A stretch of DNA of 58,593 nucleotides from Corallococcus exercitus (GCF_003611585.1 NZ_RAVW01000004.1:1-58593), one strand, 5' to 3'. Shown: positions 15,379-23,591, counted from the stretch's first letter. Notes: generated from the sequence alone by a model not told the origin. Made by a program: numbers and translations.

Positions 15379-16962
15379 TCAGGGAGCGCAGTAGCGGACC
15401 GCCTGGAGGGTGTGCGCCATCGGGCTCTCGGTGGACGTCATCACGAGCGCCCCCATCCAGTTGTCCTGAAGCTCCTCCAGCATGACCCACTGCGCGTACC
15501 GGTGCAGGGGCAGCAGGTCGGGCCCGGGCGACAGGTCCTTCGGGACGCCGCCCTGCCCCAGGGCCCAGAACCGTCCCCGCCACCGGAACCAGGAATCGCC
15601 GCCCTGCGGATCCGTGGACACGGAGAGCCACGCTGCCTGGAGGCCCCGAGACGTCACCGCGGTTCCGAACCAGGGGGCCTCCCCCGGGGTCGTCACGGCC
15701 AGGGCCCTGGAGTTCACTTCCCCGAAGAGGTTGCCCAGGACCTTCAGCACGCGGTCACTGCCCTGCGGACCGCGCAGCACGATGGCCGGCGACTCCAGCG
15801 CATCGCCCGCCGCGGCCCCCAGGTCCACGAGCCGGGTCTCCGGGTTCGCATCCGCGGGGAAGGTCTGCTCCTCCCCCACGGGCTGGAGGGCGTTGTCGAA
15901 GCGCTGGAGACGCAACAGGCCCTCGGAAGCGCCTTCCTTGATCTCCTGGGCCAGGACCACGAAGCCACCGTCCCGCAGCCCCATCACGTCCACACCGTAG
16001 AGAACCTTGTCCTCGGCGAGCGGCCGCATCAGGACACGGGGTGAGACCACGCCCTGACCGTCCAGTCCCGTGAGCGTGCCCCACAGCTCACGGCCACCGA
16101 AGACGATCCCGGAGGTGTCCCGCCAGGCCGCGAAGACCTGGGTCCCGTCCGCCGAAACGGCCGCCGCGGTGGCCCTGTCTCCCACCGGCTGGTCGAAGAG
16201 GAGCGCGCCGGCCTCGGGCTCGCCCTCCCTGGGCACGCGGTGGCCCTGCTCATCCAGGAGGATGAGGTGTCCCCGGGTATGGTCGTGGCCCGGTCCCGCG
16301 GACGAGTAGTACAGCGCGGGCCCCTGGGACGTGCGCAGCAACCGGGTGCTCACCGAGTCCAGCGCGAGCATGTCGTCCATCACCTCGACCGGTACCTCCG
16401 TGATGCCCGGTGACGTCAGCGTGGTGTCCAGCCGGATGACCCGGGCCACCGCCTGCCGGTCGAACACCACCGCCAGCATGCCGTCCGTCACCCGGAGGCT
16501 GCTGATCCGGCCCGAGTGCGGAGGCAGCCCCAGCGACGCGACCTGCGACCAGGACGGCGGATCCGTCACCCCGTCACAATCATTGTCCAGACCATCGCAG
16601 CGCGTCTCCGCGGCCTCGTAGCTGGCGCCGTACGAGCGCGCGGTGCACACCGGCTCGTAGGCCCCATCCACCACGGCGCGCCGGGCGCCCGCGCAGATGC
16701 CCTGCGTCCGCTCACAGGGAAGGGGTTCGCCCAGGGAGCCCGCATCCGTGCCGGCATCCACCTGCGTGCCACCGCCGTCCACCTGCGTGCCACCGTCATT
16801 CCCTTGCGTGCCACCGTCACCGGAGGTCCCCGCGTCGACGGTCCCTGCATCGACGGTCCCCGCATCCGCAGACGGCTTCGTGGGCGGATCCGAATCCCCA
16901 CACCCGCCGAGCATCCCGCTGCCCACCGCGAACACCACCGCCCAAAGCCTTGCCTTGCGCAT
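15379..16962 (-). CDS. MopE-motif lipoprotein with low-complexity linker
   Basis: The ATG at 16960-16962 gives MRKARLWAVVFAVGSGMLGGC, a lipoprotein signal with lipidated Cys21; an ATG at 16977 would add five residues. Residues about 30-75 are a repetitive Asp/Ala/Gly/Thr linker built from TVDAG, GTQVDGG and GTQVDAG units. Residues 120-134 contain ETRCDGLDNDCDGVTD, the MopE-type calcium/copper-like motif common in myxobacterial surface proteins. The remaining 390 residues form repeated beta-rich segments resembling a propeller (VRDLGL...SRVLMRPLAEDKVLYGVDV). It is probably an outer-membrane surface lipoprotein. It is convergent with DUF3224. No catalytic function is visible. Confidence 0.75.
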   Translation of the reverse strand: MRKARLWAVVFAVGSGMLGGCGDSDPPTKPSADAGTVDAGTVDAGTSGDGGTQGNDGGTQVDGGGTQVDAGTDAGSLGEPLPCERTQGICAGARRAVVDGAYEPVCTARSYGASYEAAETRCDGLDNDCDGVTDPPSWSQVASLGLPPHSGRISSLRVTDGMLAVVFDRQAVARVIRLDTTLTSPGITEVPVEVMDDMLALDSVSTRLLRTSQGPALYYSSAGPGHDHTRGHLILLDEQGHRVPREGEPEAGALLFDQPVGDRATAAAVSADGTQVFAAWRDTSGIVFGGRELWGTLTGLDGQGVVSPRVLMRPLAEDKVLYGVDVMGLRDGGFVVLAQEIKEGASEGLLRLQRFDNALQPVGEEQTFPADANPETRLVDLGAAAGDALESPAIVLRGPQGSDRVLKVLGNLFGEVNSRALAVTTPGEAPWFGTAVTSRGLQAAWLSVSTDPQGGDSWFRWRGRFWALGQGGVPKDLSPGPDLLPLHRYAQWVMLEELQDNWMGALVMTSTESPMAHTLQAVRYCAP

Positions 16963-17042
16963 CCGCACTTCCATCATCCCCTCTTTGGCGGAACGACGTT
17001 TGGCTCCGCCAGGGCAAGAGCCTAATTCATAAGGCTCTCAAA

Positions 17043-17534
17043 TCATGCATTTCCTTTCACGCGCAGCCATGAAAGGGCTTGAAGGGCCGCGAACCACGCT
17101 CCCGCCGCCAGCGCATGGCGCAGGTGGTTCATCCGCGCCCACCGCAGCGCGGTCTCCACGGCGGCCGGAGAGTCCGCGGACTGCATCAGCCGCATCATCG
17201 TGGGGATGAAGTACGCGAAGGTCAGCAGCCGGTCCGCGAGCGCCACCAGCGCGGCCCCCAGCCACCAGGCGCGCAGCGGCCCCGTGGCCTGCGTGGCGAA
17301 GTAGAGGCTCGCCAGGGTGAGCAGCGTCAGCGGCCCCGTGTTCACGAGCCCCCAGAAGCGCCGGCCCACGTCATCCTGCCGCGCCGCCTCCGCGGACCAG
17401 TGCGCGCCCGTGGCGTCCAGCCAGCGGGGAAGCGAGATGCGGTGCTCATAGAGCCCCGCGCCGAACGCGACGCCCAGGTTCAGCACGAAGAGCCACAACA
17501 GGATTTCCGCCGCGGAGGGCTTCAGGTTCATCAT
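17043..17534 (-). CDS. DUF1772-like integral membrane protein
   Basis: The protein is 163 residues from ATG 17534 (or 162 from the adjacent ATG 17531). It has four predicted membrane spans: LLWLFVLNLGVAFGAGLYE, GPLTLLTLASLYFATQ, LRAWWLGAALVALADRLLTFAYFIPT and LRHALAAGAWFAALQALSWL. YEHRISLPRW after span one and YFIPTMMRLM resemble DUF1772/anthrone-oxygenase-like proteins. Some members oxidise anthrones in polyketide pathways, but most are uncharacterised, and no polyketide gene is nearby. It is divergent from a MarR-AraC regulator, which is the obvious candidate for its control. The start region overlaps the extended alternative start of that regulator. Confidence 0.7.
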   Translation of the reverse strand: MMNLKPSAAEILLWLFVLNLGVAFGAGLYEHRISLPRWLDATGAHWSAEAARQDDVGRRFWGLVNTGPLTLLTLASLYFATQATGPLRAWWLGAALVALADRLLTFAYFIPTMMRLMQSADSPAAVETALRWARMNHLRHALAAGAWFAALQALSWLRVKGNA

Positions 17535-17612
17535 GGGGACAGCATGCGTCCCGGGCGCGTGAGCGTCTTTCGTGCCCTTGTGCTGTTTTTCTCGTTCTTG
17601 CGGTGTTCCCCC

Positions 17613-18401
17613 ATGACTCCCCGGCACTCCCTCCTCGCCCAGATTGGCGCAGACATCGTCCGCTTCCAGGAAGCCTCCGCGGAGTTCGACGCGGCCGTGG
17701 GAGAGGTGCTCGCGCTCGGCCGCGCGGAGCTGACGTGCCTGGCGCAGCTGCACTTCGGAGGCCCCGCGCCCCTGAGCGCGGTCGCGCGAGGCGCCGACGT
17801 GGAGCGGCTGGAGCTCGCCGGCTACGTCCAGCGGGAAGGCACCGGAAATGGCAGGCGGCTCGCGCTCACCGGGCATGCGCGTGAATGGATTGAAAACCTC
17901 TGGGGGCCCGTCCAGGCGGATGCCGTCCAATTGATGTCACCCTTGCCGGACGCGGAGCTGAAGGTCATTGCCCGCTTCCTGAGCGACGCGCGGACGTCGC
18001 AGGACCGCCATGCCGCCCGCGTGGCGAAGCTGCTCCAGGAGCCAGGAGGCACGCGGGCCGCGCGGAGGCGAGGGGGCCTCTCCGCCGCCGCGCTCCATCG
18101 CGTGCGACTCTTCATCGAAGCGCACCTCGCGCGGAGGATCCGCGTGGGTGAGCTGGCCCAGCGCTCCGGCCTGAGCGTGTTCTATTTCACCCGCGCCTTC
18201 CGTCAGTCCATGGGCATGACGCCACATGCCTACGTGCAGCAGCGGAGGGTGGAGCGGGCGCGCGGCCTGTTGAGCCACACGGCCCGCTCCCTCGGAGACA
18301 TCGCCCTGGAGGTCGGCTTCAGCTCACAGAGTCACTTCACCACGGTGTTCCGCCGGGTGACGGGCCTGACTCCCGCCGTCGTGCGGCGCGGGGGCCGCTG
18401 A
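17613..18401 (+). CDS. MarR-AraC fusion transcriptional regulator
   Basis: The ATG at 17613 gives 262 residues; an in-frame ATG at 17544 would add a 23-residue hydrophobic head and is less likely, though neither has a strong ribosome site. Residues about 10-140 read as a MarR-type winged helix with long flanking helices: AELTCLAQLHFGG, LSAVARGADVERLELAGYVQREGTGNGRRLALTGHAREW. Residues 158-260 are a standard AraC double helix-turn-helix: IRVGELAQRSGLSVFYFTRAFRQSMGMTPHAYVQQRRVERAR...IALEVGFSSQSHFTTVFRR. Two DNA-binding modules in one chain, with no cupin sensor, is unusual. It is divergent from the DUF1772-like gene, its probable target. Confidence 0.8.
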   Translation: MTPRHSLLAQIGADIVRFQEASAEFDAAVGEVLALGRAELTCLAQLHFGGPAPLSAVARGADVERLELAGYVQREGTGNGRRLALTGHAREWIENLWGPVQADAVQLMSPLPDAELKVIARFLSDARTSQDRHAARVAKLLQEPGGTRAARRRGGLSAAALHRVRLFIEAHLARRIRVGELAQRSGLSVFYFTRAFRQSMGMTPHAYVQQRRVERARGLLSHTARSLGDIALEVGFSSQSHFTTVFRRVTGLTPAVVRRGGR

Positions 18402-18404
18402 CCG

Positions 18405-18767
18405 CTACGAGCAGGTCTTCAGGCACCGCGGCGGGTTCGTGTTGGGAGGCGTCGTGTAGGTGCCCCCGCAGATGTAGTACTGCGTCGTGCCGCATCTGGC
18501 GTACCACTGCGCGGTGCTGCCGGAGCCGGCCTTGTACTGGGTGCAGTCCCAGTAGCTCCACTTGATGCCCCCGGGACAACTCGCGTCGGAGAAGCCACCC
18601 GACGCGAAGTCCAGGCACCCGGCGACCGCCGAGCCCTGCGGACACACGGCCTGCTCGGTGGAGCCGAGCGGCTCCTCCGCTCCGGCCTCGTCCAGCGCGC
18701 CACCACAGGCGGAAGCGAGCGCCATCACGGCACCCAGGCACAGCGGACGCACGATGCACTTCAACAT
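18405..18767 (-). CDS. Small cysteine-rich lipoprotein
   Basis: The 120-residue product starts MLKCIVRPLCLGAVMALASACGG, a lipoprotein signal with the lipobox ASAC. After a short acidic linker (EEPLGSTEQAV, of a type common at the mature end of myxobacterial lipoproteins) come eight cysteines in CPQGSAVAGC, ASCPGG, WDCTQY, ARCGTT, YICGG and RCLKTCS. These are likely four disulfides in a small beta-rich domain. The high Tyr/Trp content suggests surface binding. The gene is convergent with the MarR-AraC regulator, three bases apart. No function is recognised. Confidence 0.7.
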   Translation of the reverse strand: MLKCIVRPLCLGAVMALASACGGALDEAGAEEPLGSTEQAVCPQGSAVAGCLDFASGGFSDASCPGGIKWSYWDCTQYKAGSGSTAQWYARCGTTQYYICGGTYTTPPNTNPPRCLKTCS

Positions 18768-19081
18768 GGACTGCCCCCTCGTTCATGCAAGGCCTGCCAA
18801 CGCGACAGGTGGCGGGCACCCTACGTGTCTCGAAAAGCCGCGGGGATTAAACGCGGTTAAATCCACCGCCGGCCCGCAAGCATTTGCGCTCCAGCGGGAG
18901 CCCCCGTGACGGCGGTCTCCCAAGGCGACGAGTCCCCCTGCGGCGCCAATCACGCGTTCCAATGCAAGGACGCGGGCGGGCGGACTGAATCTCCACCCAC
19001 CCGGTGACACCGCCGGGGGACGCCGGTGTTCCATCCGCCGGCCGGAAAGCGCCGGCCCTTCCCTCACAGGAGATGGAACCC
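18768..19081. other. Intergenic region, divergent promoters
   Basis: This 314-base stretch separates the minus-strand lipoprotein gene from the serine-hydrolase gene. I see no supported coding frame. The ribosome site AGGAG at 19068-19072 belongs to the hydrolase. GCCGGCCGGAAAGCGCCGGC-type G+C-rich dyads precede it (about 19036-19056), but none is convincing as an operator. Confidence 0.4.
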
Positions 19082-20299
19082 ATGGCTGTCCTGCACCGCG
19101 GACTGCGGGTTGGTATGGCATTGCTCGCGAGCTTCATGACTCCCGCCTGCGGGCCGGAGGCGCAGGTGGGGACCGGGCTGGAGGTGGGCGAGCTGGGGCT
19201 GGAGGTGGATCAGGCGCCCCTGCCGCCCCTGAACCGCGAGGCGCTGCGTCAGGCCATCGCGGGGCTGCCGAACGCGGAGGTGTCCGGCGCCCTGGTCCGG
19301 GTGAGCGGCGCGGACGGCCGTTGGCTGGGGACGTCCGGAGTGGCTGACGTCCGCACCGGGGCCCCGGTGCCCGCGGACGCGCACTTCCGCATTGGCAGCA
19401 TGACGAAGACGTTCACGGCCACCGTCGTGCTGCAGCTGGCCGCGGAGGGCCGCGTGGACCTGGACCGGCCCGTCCAGGACTACCTGCCGCGCCTGCTGCC
19501 CGCGGGCGTCTACGCGCCCATTACCGTGCGCCAGCTGCTCAACCACACCCACGGCCTGCCCGGCGTGCCGGTGCCCCAGAAGGACCCGGAGTGGTTCCTC
19601 GAGAACCGGTTCCGTCGCTTCAGCCCCCGCGAGCTCGTCTCGCTGTCCCTCCCGCCGGGCCCGCGCTTCGCCCCGGGCACGCGGCAGGAGTACGGCAACA
19701 TCGGCTACATCGTCGCGGGGCTGCTCATCGAACAGGTGACGGGCCGCCCCTACGGGGACGCGGTGCGGGAGCGCATCCTCCGGCCCCTGCACCTGCGGGA
19801 CACCTTCGTGCCCGGCAACGACGTGACGATTCCCGGGCGTCATGCGCATGGCTACGAGGAGGTCGCTCCCGAGGACGGGCAGTGCCCGGAGGGCGCCATC
19901 CCCTACGGCACGCGCTGCCTGGTGGACGTCACCGAGGCCAGCCAGTCCGTCCCCTGGGCCGCCGGAGAGATGATCTCCACCGCCGAGGACCTGGACCGCT
20001 TCCTCGTCGCGCTCTTCCAGGGCCGGCTGTTGCCGCGCAAGCAGCTGGAGGAGCTGTTCACCGTCCCGGCCCTGCCCGGCGCCAGCTACAGCGCGGGCCT
20101 CACGCGCTACGACATCCACGGCGTCATCTTCTGGGGCAAGAGCGGCGACCGGCACGGCTACAACAACGGGATGGGCGCCACGCGGGACCTGCGCCGGCGC
20201 CTCGTCTACTCGGTCAACACGCTCCACATGGGAGGGGACCAGCCGGCCATCGCCGCGCGCATCATCACGGCGGCCCTGCAGGGGCCCTCCCAGCCTTGA
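19082..20299 (+). CDS. Serine hydrolase, beta-lactamase/PBP-like lipoprotein
   Basis: The ATG at 19082 is chosen because AGGAG lies nine bases upstream and abuts the alternative ATG at 19073. The 405-residue protein has a lipoprotein-like head (LLASFMTPAC, Cys23). The class C beta-lactamase/DD-peptidase fold shows SMTK at 106-109 (catalytic Ser106, Lys109), YGN at 204-206 as the second motif, and WGKSGDRHGYNNG near the C-terminus for the third. Additional family features are LLNHTHGLPG and GNIGYIVAGLLIEQVTGRPY. It may act on D-Ala peptides or esters; true beta-lactamase activity is not implied. It is the last gene before a convergent TPR gene, with a shared terminator hairpin. Confidence 0.87.
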   Translation: MAVLHRGLRVGMALLASFMTPACGPEAQVGTGLEVGELGLEVDQAPLPPLNREALRQAIAGLPNAEVSGALVRVSGADGRWLGTSGVADVRTGAPVPADAHFRIGSMTKTFTATVVLQLAAEGRVDLDRPVQDYLPRLLPAGVYAPITVRQLLNHTHGLPGVPVPQKDPEWFLENRFRRFSPRELVSLSLPPGPRFAPGTRQEYGNIGYIVAGLLIEQVTGRPYGDAVRERILRPLHLRDTFVPGNDVTIPGRHAHGYEEVAPEDGQCPEGAIPYGTRCLVDVTEASQSVPWAAGEMISTAEDLDRFLVALFQGRLLPRKQLEELFTVPALPGASYSAGLTRYDIHGVIFWGKSGDRHGYNNGMGATRDLRRRLVYSVNTLHMGGDQPAIAARIITAALQGPSQP

Positions 20300-20307
20300 G
20301 AGGGCCC
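20282..20307. terminator. Hairpin between convergent genes
   Basis: GGGCCCTC and GAGGGCCC form a perfect 8-bp stem around a 10-base loop. It spans the stop of the serine-hydrolase gene, 11 bases before the end of the convergent TPR gene, so it could stop transcription from both sides. Confidence 0.5.
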
Positions 20308-20317
20308 TGAAAGGCGC

Positions 20318-20863
20318 CTACTTCTTCGCGGCGGGCGTCGCCTTCGCCTGCTCCGCCTGCTTCTTCAGGGCGAGCAGCGTCCCGCGGGCCCGCTGCGTGG
20401 ACTTGCGGCGCAGGCCGGGGTCGTACTCGATGGCCTTGCCCAGGTCCTTCAGCCCTTCGGCCACCTTGCCGCGCCGCAGGAAGATCTCCCCGCGGCCCAC
20501 CAGGGCGTCCACGTTGGAGCTGTTGAAGCGCAGGGCCTGGTCGTACGCCTCGAAGGCGTCGTCCACCCGGTCCACCGTCATGTACGCGGCGCCCAGCTGC
20601 GCGCGGAACACCGTGTCGTGCGGCGCGGCGGCCACCAGGCCCTCGAAGATCTGGAGCGCGACCTTCGTGCGGCCCGCCTGGAGCATCTGGTGCCCCGTGG
20701 CGGCGTACTTGTAGAGCCGCTCGTTCGACAGCCCGAGGAACTGGCCCAGCGTGACCTCTCCCCGGATGAGCTCCTCCGTCAGCGGCGGCCCATCCTTCGG
20801 CCCGTCCTTGGGAGACTCGGCCTTGCTGCTTGTGGCCTTGCTGCTTGCGGCCTTGCTGCTCAC
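20318..20863 (-). CDS. SycD/LcrH-like TPR chaperone
   Basis: The GTG at 20861-20863 has GAGG five bases upstream; a GTG at 20869 is an alternative, and an ATG at 20953 would overlap the upstream gene by 32 bases. The 181-residue product begins with a low-complexity SSKAA/SSKAT repeat (residues 2-15) and a Pro/Lys/Asp linker. Three TPRs follow at about 49-82, 83-116 and 117-150, with ALQIFEGLVAAAPHDTVFRAQLGAAYMTVDRVDDAFEAYDQALRF. Length and order resemble SycD/LcrH class II chaperones of type III translocators. It is the third gene after a repeat protein and a DUF1521-like protein, which would be its natural clients. General TPR proteins look similar, so the chaperone role is inferred. Confidence 0.7.
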   Translation of the reverse strand: MSSKAASSKATSSKAESPKDGPKDGPPLTEELIRGEVTLGQFLGLSNERLYKYAATGHQMLQAGRTKVALQIFEGLVAAAPHDTVFRAQLGAAYMTVDRVDDAFEAYDQALRFNSSNVDALVGRGEIFLRRGKVAEGLKDLGKAIEYDPGLRRKSTQRARGTLLALKKQAEQAKATPAAKK

Positions 20864-20921
20864 GGGCACCTCACGCCGGGGGGCCTTGTGCAAGCGCCCC
20901 CCCGAACACAGCGGGTTACTG

Positions 20922-22028
20922 TCAGACGAACAGGTTCCGCTTGACGATATCATTCAAGCGGCCGACGTCGTCGAGCGCGCCGAACATGCTCTTCACGCTG
21001 TCGAAGGCCTTCTGGATGCCCTCGCGGTGCTCGTCCTTGTTGTACTTGCCCAGGTCGTCGTTGCCCGTGAACGGGTTGAAGCCCAGCGCCTGGGTGTTGC
21101 CCAGCGCGTTGAAGGTCTTGGTGACGGCCTCGGTGGCCTTGCTCAGCGCGTTGTCGCGGGTCGCGTCGAAGGTCGCCTTGTTGAACGTGGCGGAGCTCGT
21201 CTTGCCGTCCGAGCTGGAGATGGCCTTCTCGCTCAGCGTCATGAAGTCGCCGGTCTTGAACTTGTCCACCGTGCCGTCATTGCCCGTCACCTCGCGGCCG
21301 CCGTAGGACCAGGAGGCCGTGGAGTCACCCATGTTCAGGCGGTCGCTGAAGTGCTTGGTGGTGAAGTCCGCGGAGGTCTCCCACCCGTCCTTCGTGATGG
21401 GGCCGACCTTGCCCTTGCCCTTGTCCACGTCCGTGACCTGCACGTGGTCGTCGCCGCAGGTGATGTCCAGCTTGCCCGTCACCGTCATGCCGTTGCCGTA
21501 CGGGACGCAGCCCACGTGGATCTGCGTGCCGTCACCCAGCACGAAGGTGGTGTCGCGCTTGAAGTCGAACTTGCCACCGTCGCTCTCGTCGACGTGCGGG
21601 TCGCCCCAGATGCGGGTGCTCTTGCCGTCCGGGCCGGAGATCTTCCACTCCTGCGTGCCCAGCTGCTCGATCTTGTAGCCGCCCGGCGTGGTGATGACGC
21701 CGTTGTTGTCCACCTTGAGCTTGTCCGCGGGGCGCATCTGCGCCTCCCACTTCGGCGCCTCCGACGGGAAGGCCCCGTTCGTCGCGGTCTGCTGCGACTC
21801 CGCCGAGGGCTGCTGGCTGGTCACGAACGCGCTGCCGTCCGCCGTCTTCGCGGGCGCCGGCTGCGCGGCCGCCTGCTTCAGCTGCGCATCGATGTGCGAC
21901 AGCGCCTCGTTGGCGGTCGCCTGGATGAGCTTGAGGTTCTTCGCCAGCTCCGCCTCGCTCAGACCGGGAGCGTTGGTGGTGGTCGGGAGGACGCGCGCGT
22001 TGTTGCCGGTGGAGGTGATGCCCGCCAT
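20922..22028 (-). CDS. DUF1521-like protein with GDPH autocleavage motif
   Basis: The 368-residue protein starts at ATG 22026-22028 behind GAGGGG. It lacks a signal peptide; residues 1-95 are Ala/Gln/Thr-rich and probably disordered. Residues about 100-260 resemble DUF1521. The key feature is RIWGDPHVDESDGGKFDF, with GDPH at 142-145. In Bradyrhizobium NopE1 and related proteins a DUF1521 domain cleaves itself at GD/PH when calcium binds. VLGDGTQIHVGCVPYG and LDITCGDDHVQVTD further support that fold, which also recalls the vWD-type GDPH site. Acidic residues (DESD, GDGTQ, GDDH) are available for metal. It sits between a repeat-protein gene and a SycD-like chaperone gene, suggesting an exported substrate. 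Secretion is inferred. Confidence 0.75.
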   Translation of the reverse strand: MAGITSTGNNARVLPTTTNAPGLSEAELAKNLKLIQATANEALSHIDAQLKQAAAQPAPAKTADGSAFVTSQQPSAESQQTATNGAFPSEAPKWEAQMRPADKLKVDNNGVITTPGGYKIEQLGTQEWKISGPDGKSTRIWGDPHVDESDGGKFDFKRDTTFVLGDGTQIHVGCVPYGNGMTVTGKLDITCGDDHVQVTDVDKGKGKVGPITKDGWETSADFTTKHFSDRLNMGDSTASWSYGGREVTGNDGTVDKFKTGDFMTLSEKAISSSDGKTSSATFNKATFDATRDNALSKATEAVTKTFNALGNTQALGFNPFTGNDDLGKYNKDEHREGIQKAFDSVKSMFGALDDVGRLNDIVKRNLFV

Positions 22029-22146
22029 GTTTTCCCCTCGGTGATGAGCGCGCCCCAGGAGGCGCGGGGTGTCTGAAACGGGATTATCCAGCGGCCCCGA
22101 TCAGAAGTTGTGCCTACATGGCGAATTCCAGCAGGGCGGGAAGCGG

Positions 22147-22175
22147 GGCGCCAGTCCCCAGGGCGGGCTGGCGCC
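22147..22175. terminator. Hairpin between repeat-protein and DUF1521 genes
   Basis: GGCGCCAG and CTGGCGCC form a perfect 8-bp stem around a 13-base loop, 12 bases past the stop of the repeat-protein gene. It may terminate or attenuate transcription into the DUF1521-like gene 119 bases further on. Confidence 0.45.
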
Positions 22176-22187
22176 ATCCCCTCGAAA

Positions 22188-23591
22188 CTACTGGTTATCC
22201 AGGGCGATGCGCAGGCCGGTGATGAAGGCGTACTTGATGGCGGTGGCGCCCTGCTTGTCCTTCACCATCTCGTCGGCCTTCTTCATCCAGGCGTTGATTT
22301 CCGCCTGGTTGGGGGGCCGGGAGTTGGGCCCCAGGACCTCGCGGAAGGCCTCGGTGAGGAGCCGGGTCAGCGTGGCCCGGTCCGTCTTGTCCAGGCCGTC
22401 GCGCACCTCGCGCATCATGGACGGCAGGGTGTTCTTCACGCCCACGGCACTCATCTTCTGGTCGTCCACCAGCTTCTTGGCTTCCTTCTCCCAGTGGGCC
22501 AGCTGGTCCTTGTCGGGGGGCTTGTTGAAGATGGCCGTGTAGGCTTCCGTCGCCAGCCGCTTCAGGGTGGCGGCGTCCGTCTTGTCCAGGCCGTCACGCA
22601 CCTCGCGCATCATGGCGGGCAGCGTGTTCTTCACGCCGACGGCGTTCATCTTGTTCTCGTCCACCAGCTTCTTCGCTTCCTTCTCCCAGCGGGCCAGCTG
22701 GTCCTTCTTGGGGGGCTCGCCGAAGATGGCCGTGTAGGCTTCCGTCGCCAGCTTGCTCAAGGTGGCGGCGTCCGTCTTGTCCAGGCCGTCACGCACGTCG
22801 CGCATCATGGAAGGCAGCGTGGTCTTCACGCCGGTGGCGCTCATCTTCTCGTCGTCCACCAGCTTCTTGGCCTCCTTTGCCCAGTGGGCCAGTTCCTTGT
22901 CGTCGGGCCAGCGGTCGAAGACGGACTTGAAGGTGTCCTTCGCCAGCTTGCTCAGCGCGGCGGGGTCGGTCTTGTCCAGGCCGTCGCGCACCTCGCGCAT
23001 CATGGACGGCAGGTTGTATTTGATGGAGATGGCGTCCATCCCCTTGTCCGCCAGCTTCTGGGCCTCGTTCGCCCACCGGTTGAGCTCGTCGTCACCCGGA
23101 GCCCGGTTGAAGATGGTCTTGAAGGTCTCACCCGCCAGGCTGCGCAGCTCGGAGGCGCTGGGCTTCACGGCGGTGCCGGCCTGGATGTCGCGGAGCTTCG
23201 CGATGACGGCGTACTTGATCTCCGTCGCGTTCTTGCCCTTCCCGGCGAGTTCATTCGCGAGGGCGAGCATCTCCCTGCGCTCGTTGCCCGAAGGAACGCG
23301 GCCAATCTGCGTGTAGGCCTCCGACACCTTGTCGTTGATGGCCTTCGCGCTGGGGCGGCTGTCAGGCAGCAGCGGGCCCGTGGGCGTGGGGGCTGCCTGC
23401 GCCGTGACGTAGCTGGTGCGGGCCACGTCCGCCGTCGGCGCCGCCGCGGGGGTCGCCGCCACCGCCTGCGGGGCGGTCAACTGCTGCAAGCCCTGTAGGA
23501 ATTGGAGTTCCGTTGCCTGTCCAGACTTCGCGGGCGTCTGGGTCTGGGTATTGGAAGGAACAGCATTGAGCGCGCGCTCGGTAACTTTCAC
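22188..23591 (-). CDS. Tandem 65-residue helical repeat protein
   Basis: The 467-residue protein has no signal peptide. An Ala/Thr/Pro/Gln-rich N-terminus (1-80) leads into six helical units of about 65 residues at about 85-148, 149-212, 213-277, 278-342, 343-407 and 408-467. The core units read LATEAYTAIF, KDQLARWEKEAKKLVD, then MNAVGVKNTLPAMMREVRDGLDKTD; units 3 and 4 are nearly identical. The A-Y-x-x-I-F ... W-x-x-E pattern is reminiscent of DUF4214-type modules, though not an exact match. Being first of a set with a DUF1521-like protein and a SycD-like chaperone suggests a secreted or surface-assembled component. Recent unit duplication is evident from DNA identity. No function is recognised. 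Confidence 0.72.
   Translation of the reverse strand: MKVTERALNAVPSNTQTQTPAKSGQATELQFLQGLQQLTAPQAVAATPAAAPTADVARTSYVTAQAAPTPTGPLLPDSRPSAKAINDKVSEAYTQIGRVPSGNERREMLALANELAGKGKNATEIKYAVIAKLRDIQAGTAVKPSASELRSLAGETFKTIFNRAPGDDELNRWANEAQKLADKGMDAISIKYNLPSMMREVRDGLDKTDPAALSKLAKDTFKSVFDRWPDDKELAHWAKEAKKLVDDEKMSATGVKTTLPSMMRDVRDGLDKTDAATLSKLATEAYTAIFGEPPKKDQLARWEKEAKKLVDENKMNAVGVKNTLPAMMREVRDGLDKTDAATLKRLATEAYTAIFNKPPDKDQLAHWEKEAKKLVDDQKMSAVGVKNTLPSMMREVRDGLDKTDRATLTRLLTEAFREVLGPNSRPPNQAEINAWMKKADEMVKDKQGATAIKYAFITGLRIALDNQ
22371..23147. repeat. 195-bp tandem coding repeats
   Basis: Four adjacent coding units of 192-195 bases encode the core helical modules. The two spanning about 22371-22760 are most alike at the DNA level, sharing long identical runs such as those around CTTGTCCAGGCCGTC. 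The pattern points to recent unequal recombination, and the copy number may vary between strains or be mis-assembled. Confidence 0.85.

Noticed and set aside
17544-17612. Membrane-anchored longer form of the MarR-AraC regulator
   Set aside because: The extension overlaps the divergent gene's start region and its hydrophobic head is atypical for this kind of regulator; kept only as an alternative start.
22371-23147. Regular 195-bp repeats considered as a CRISPR array
   Set aside because: Units are far too long, have no distinct spacers, and lie in a single protein-coding frame.
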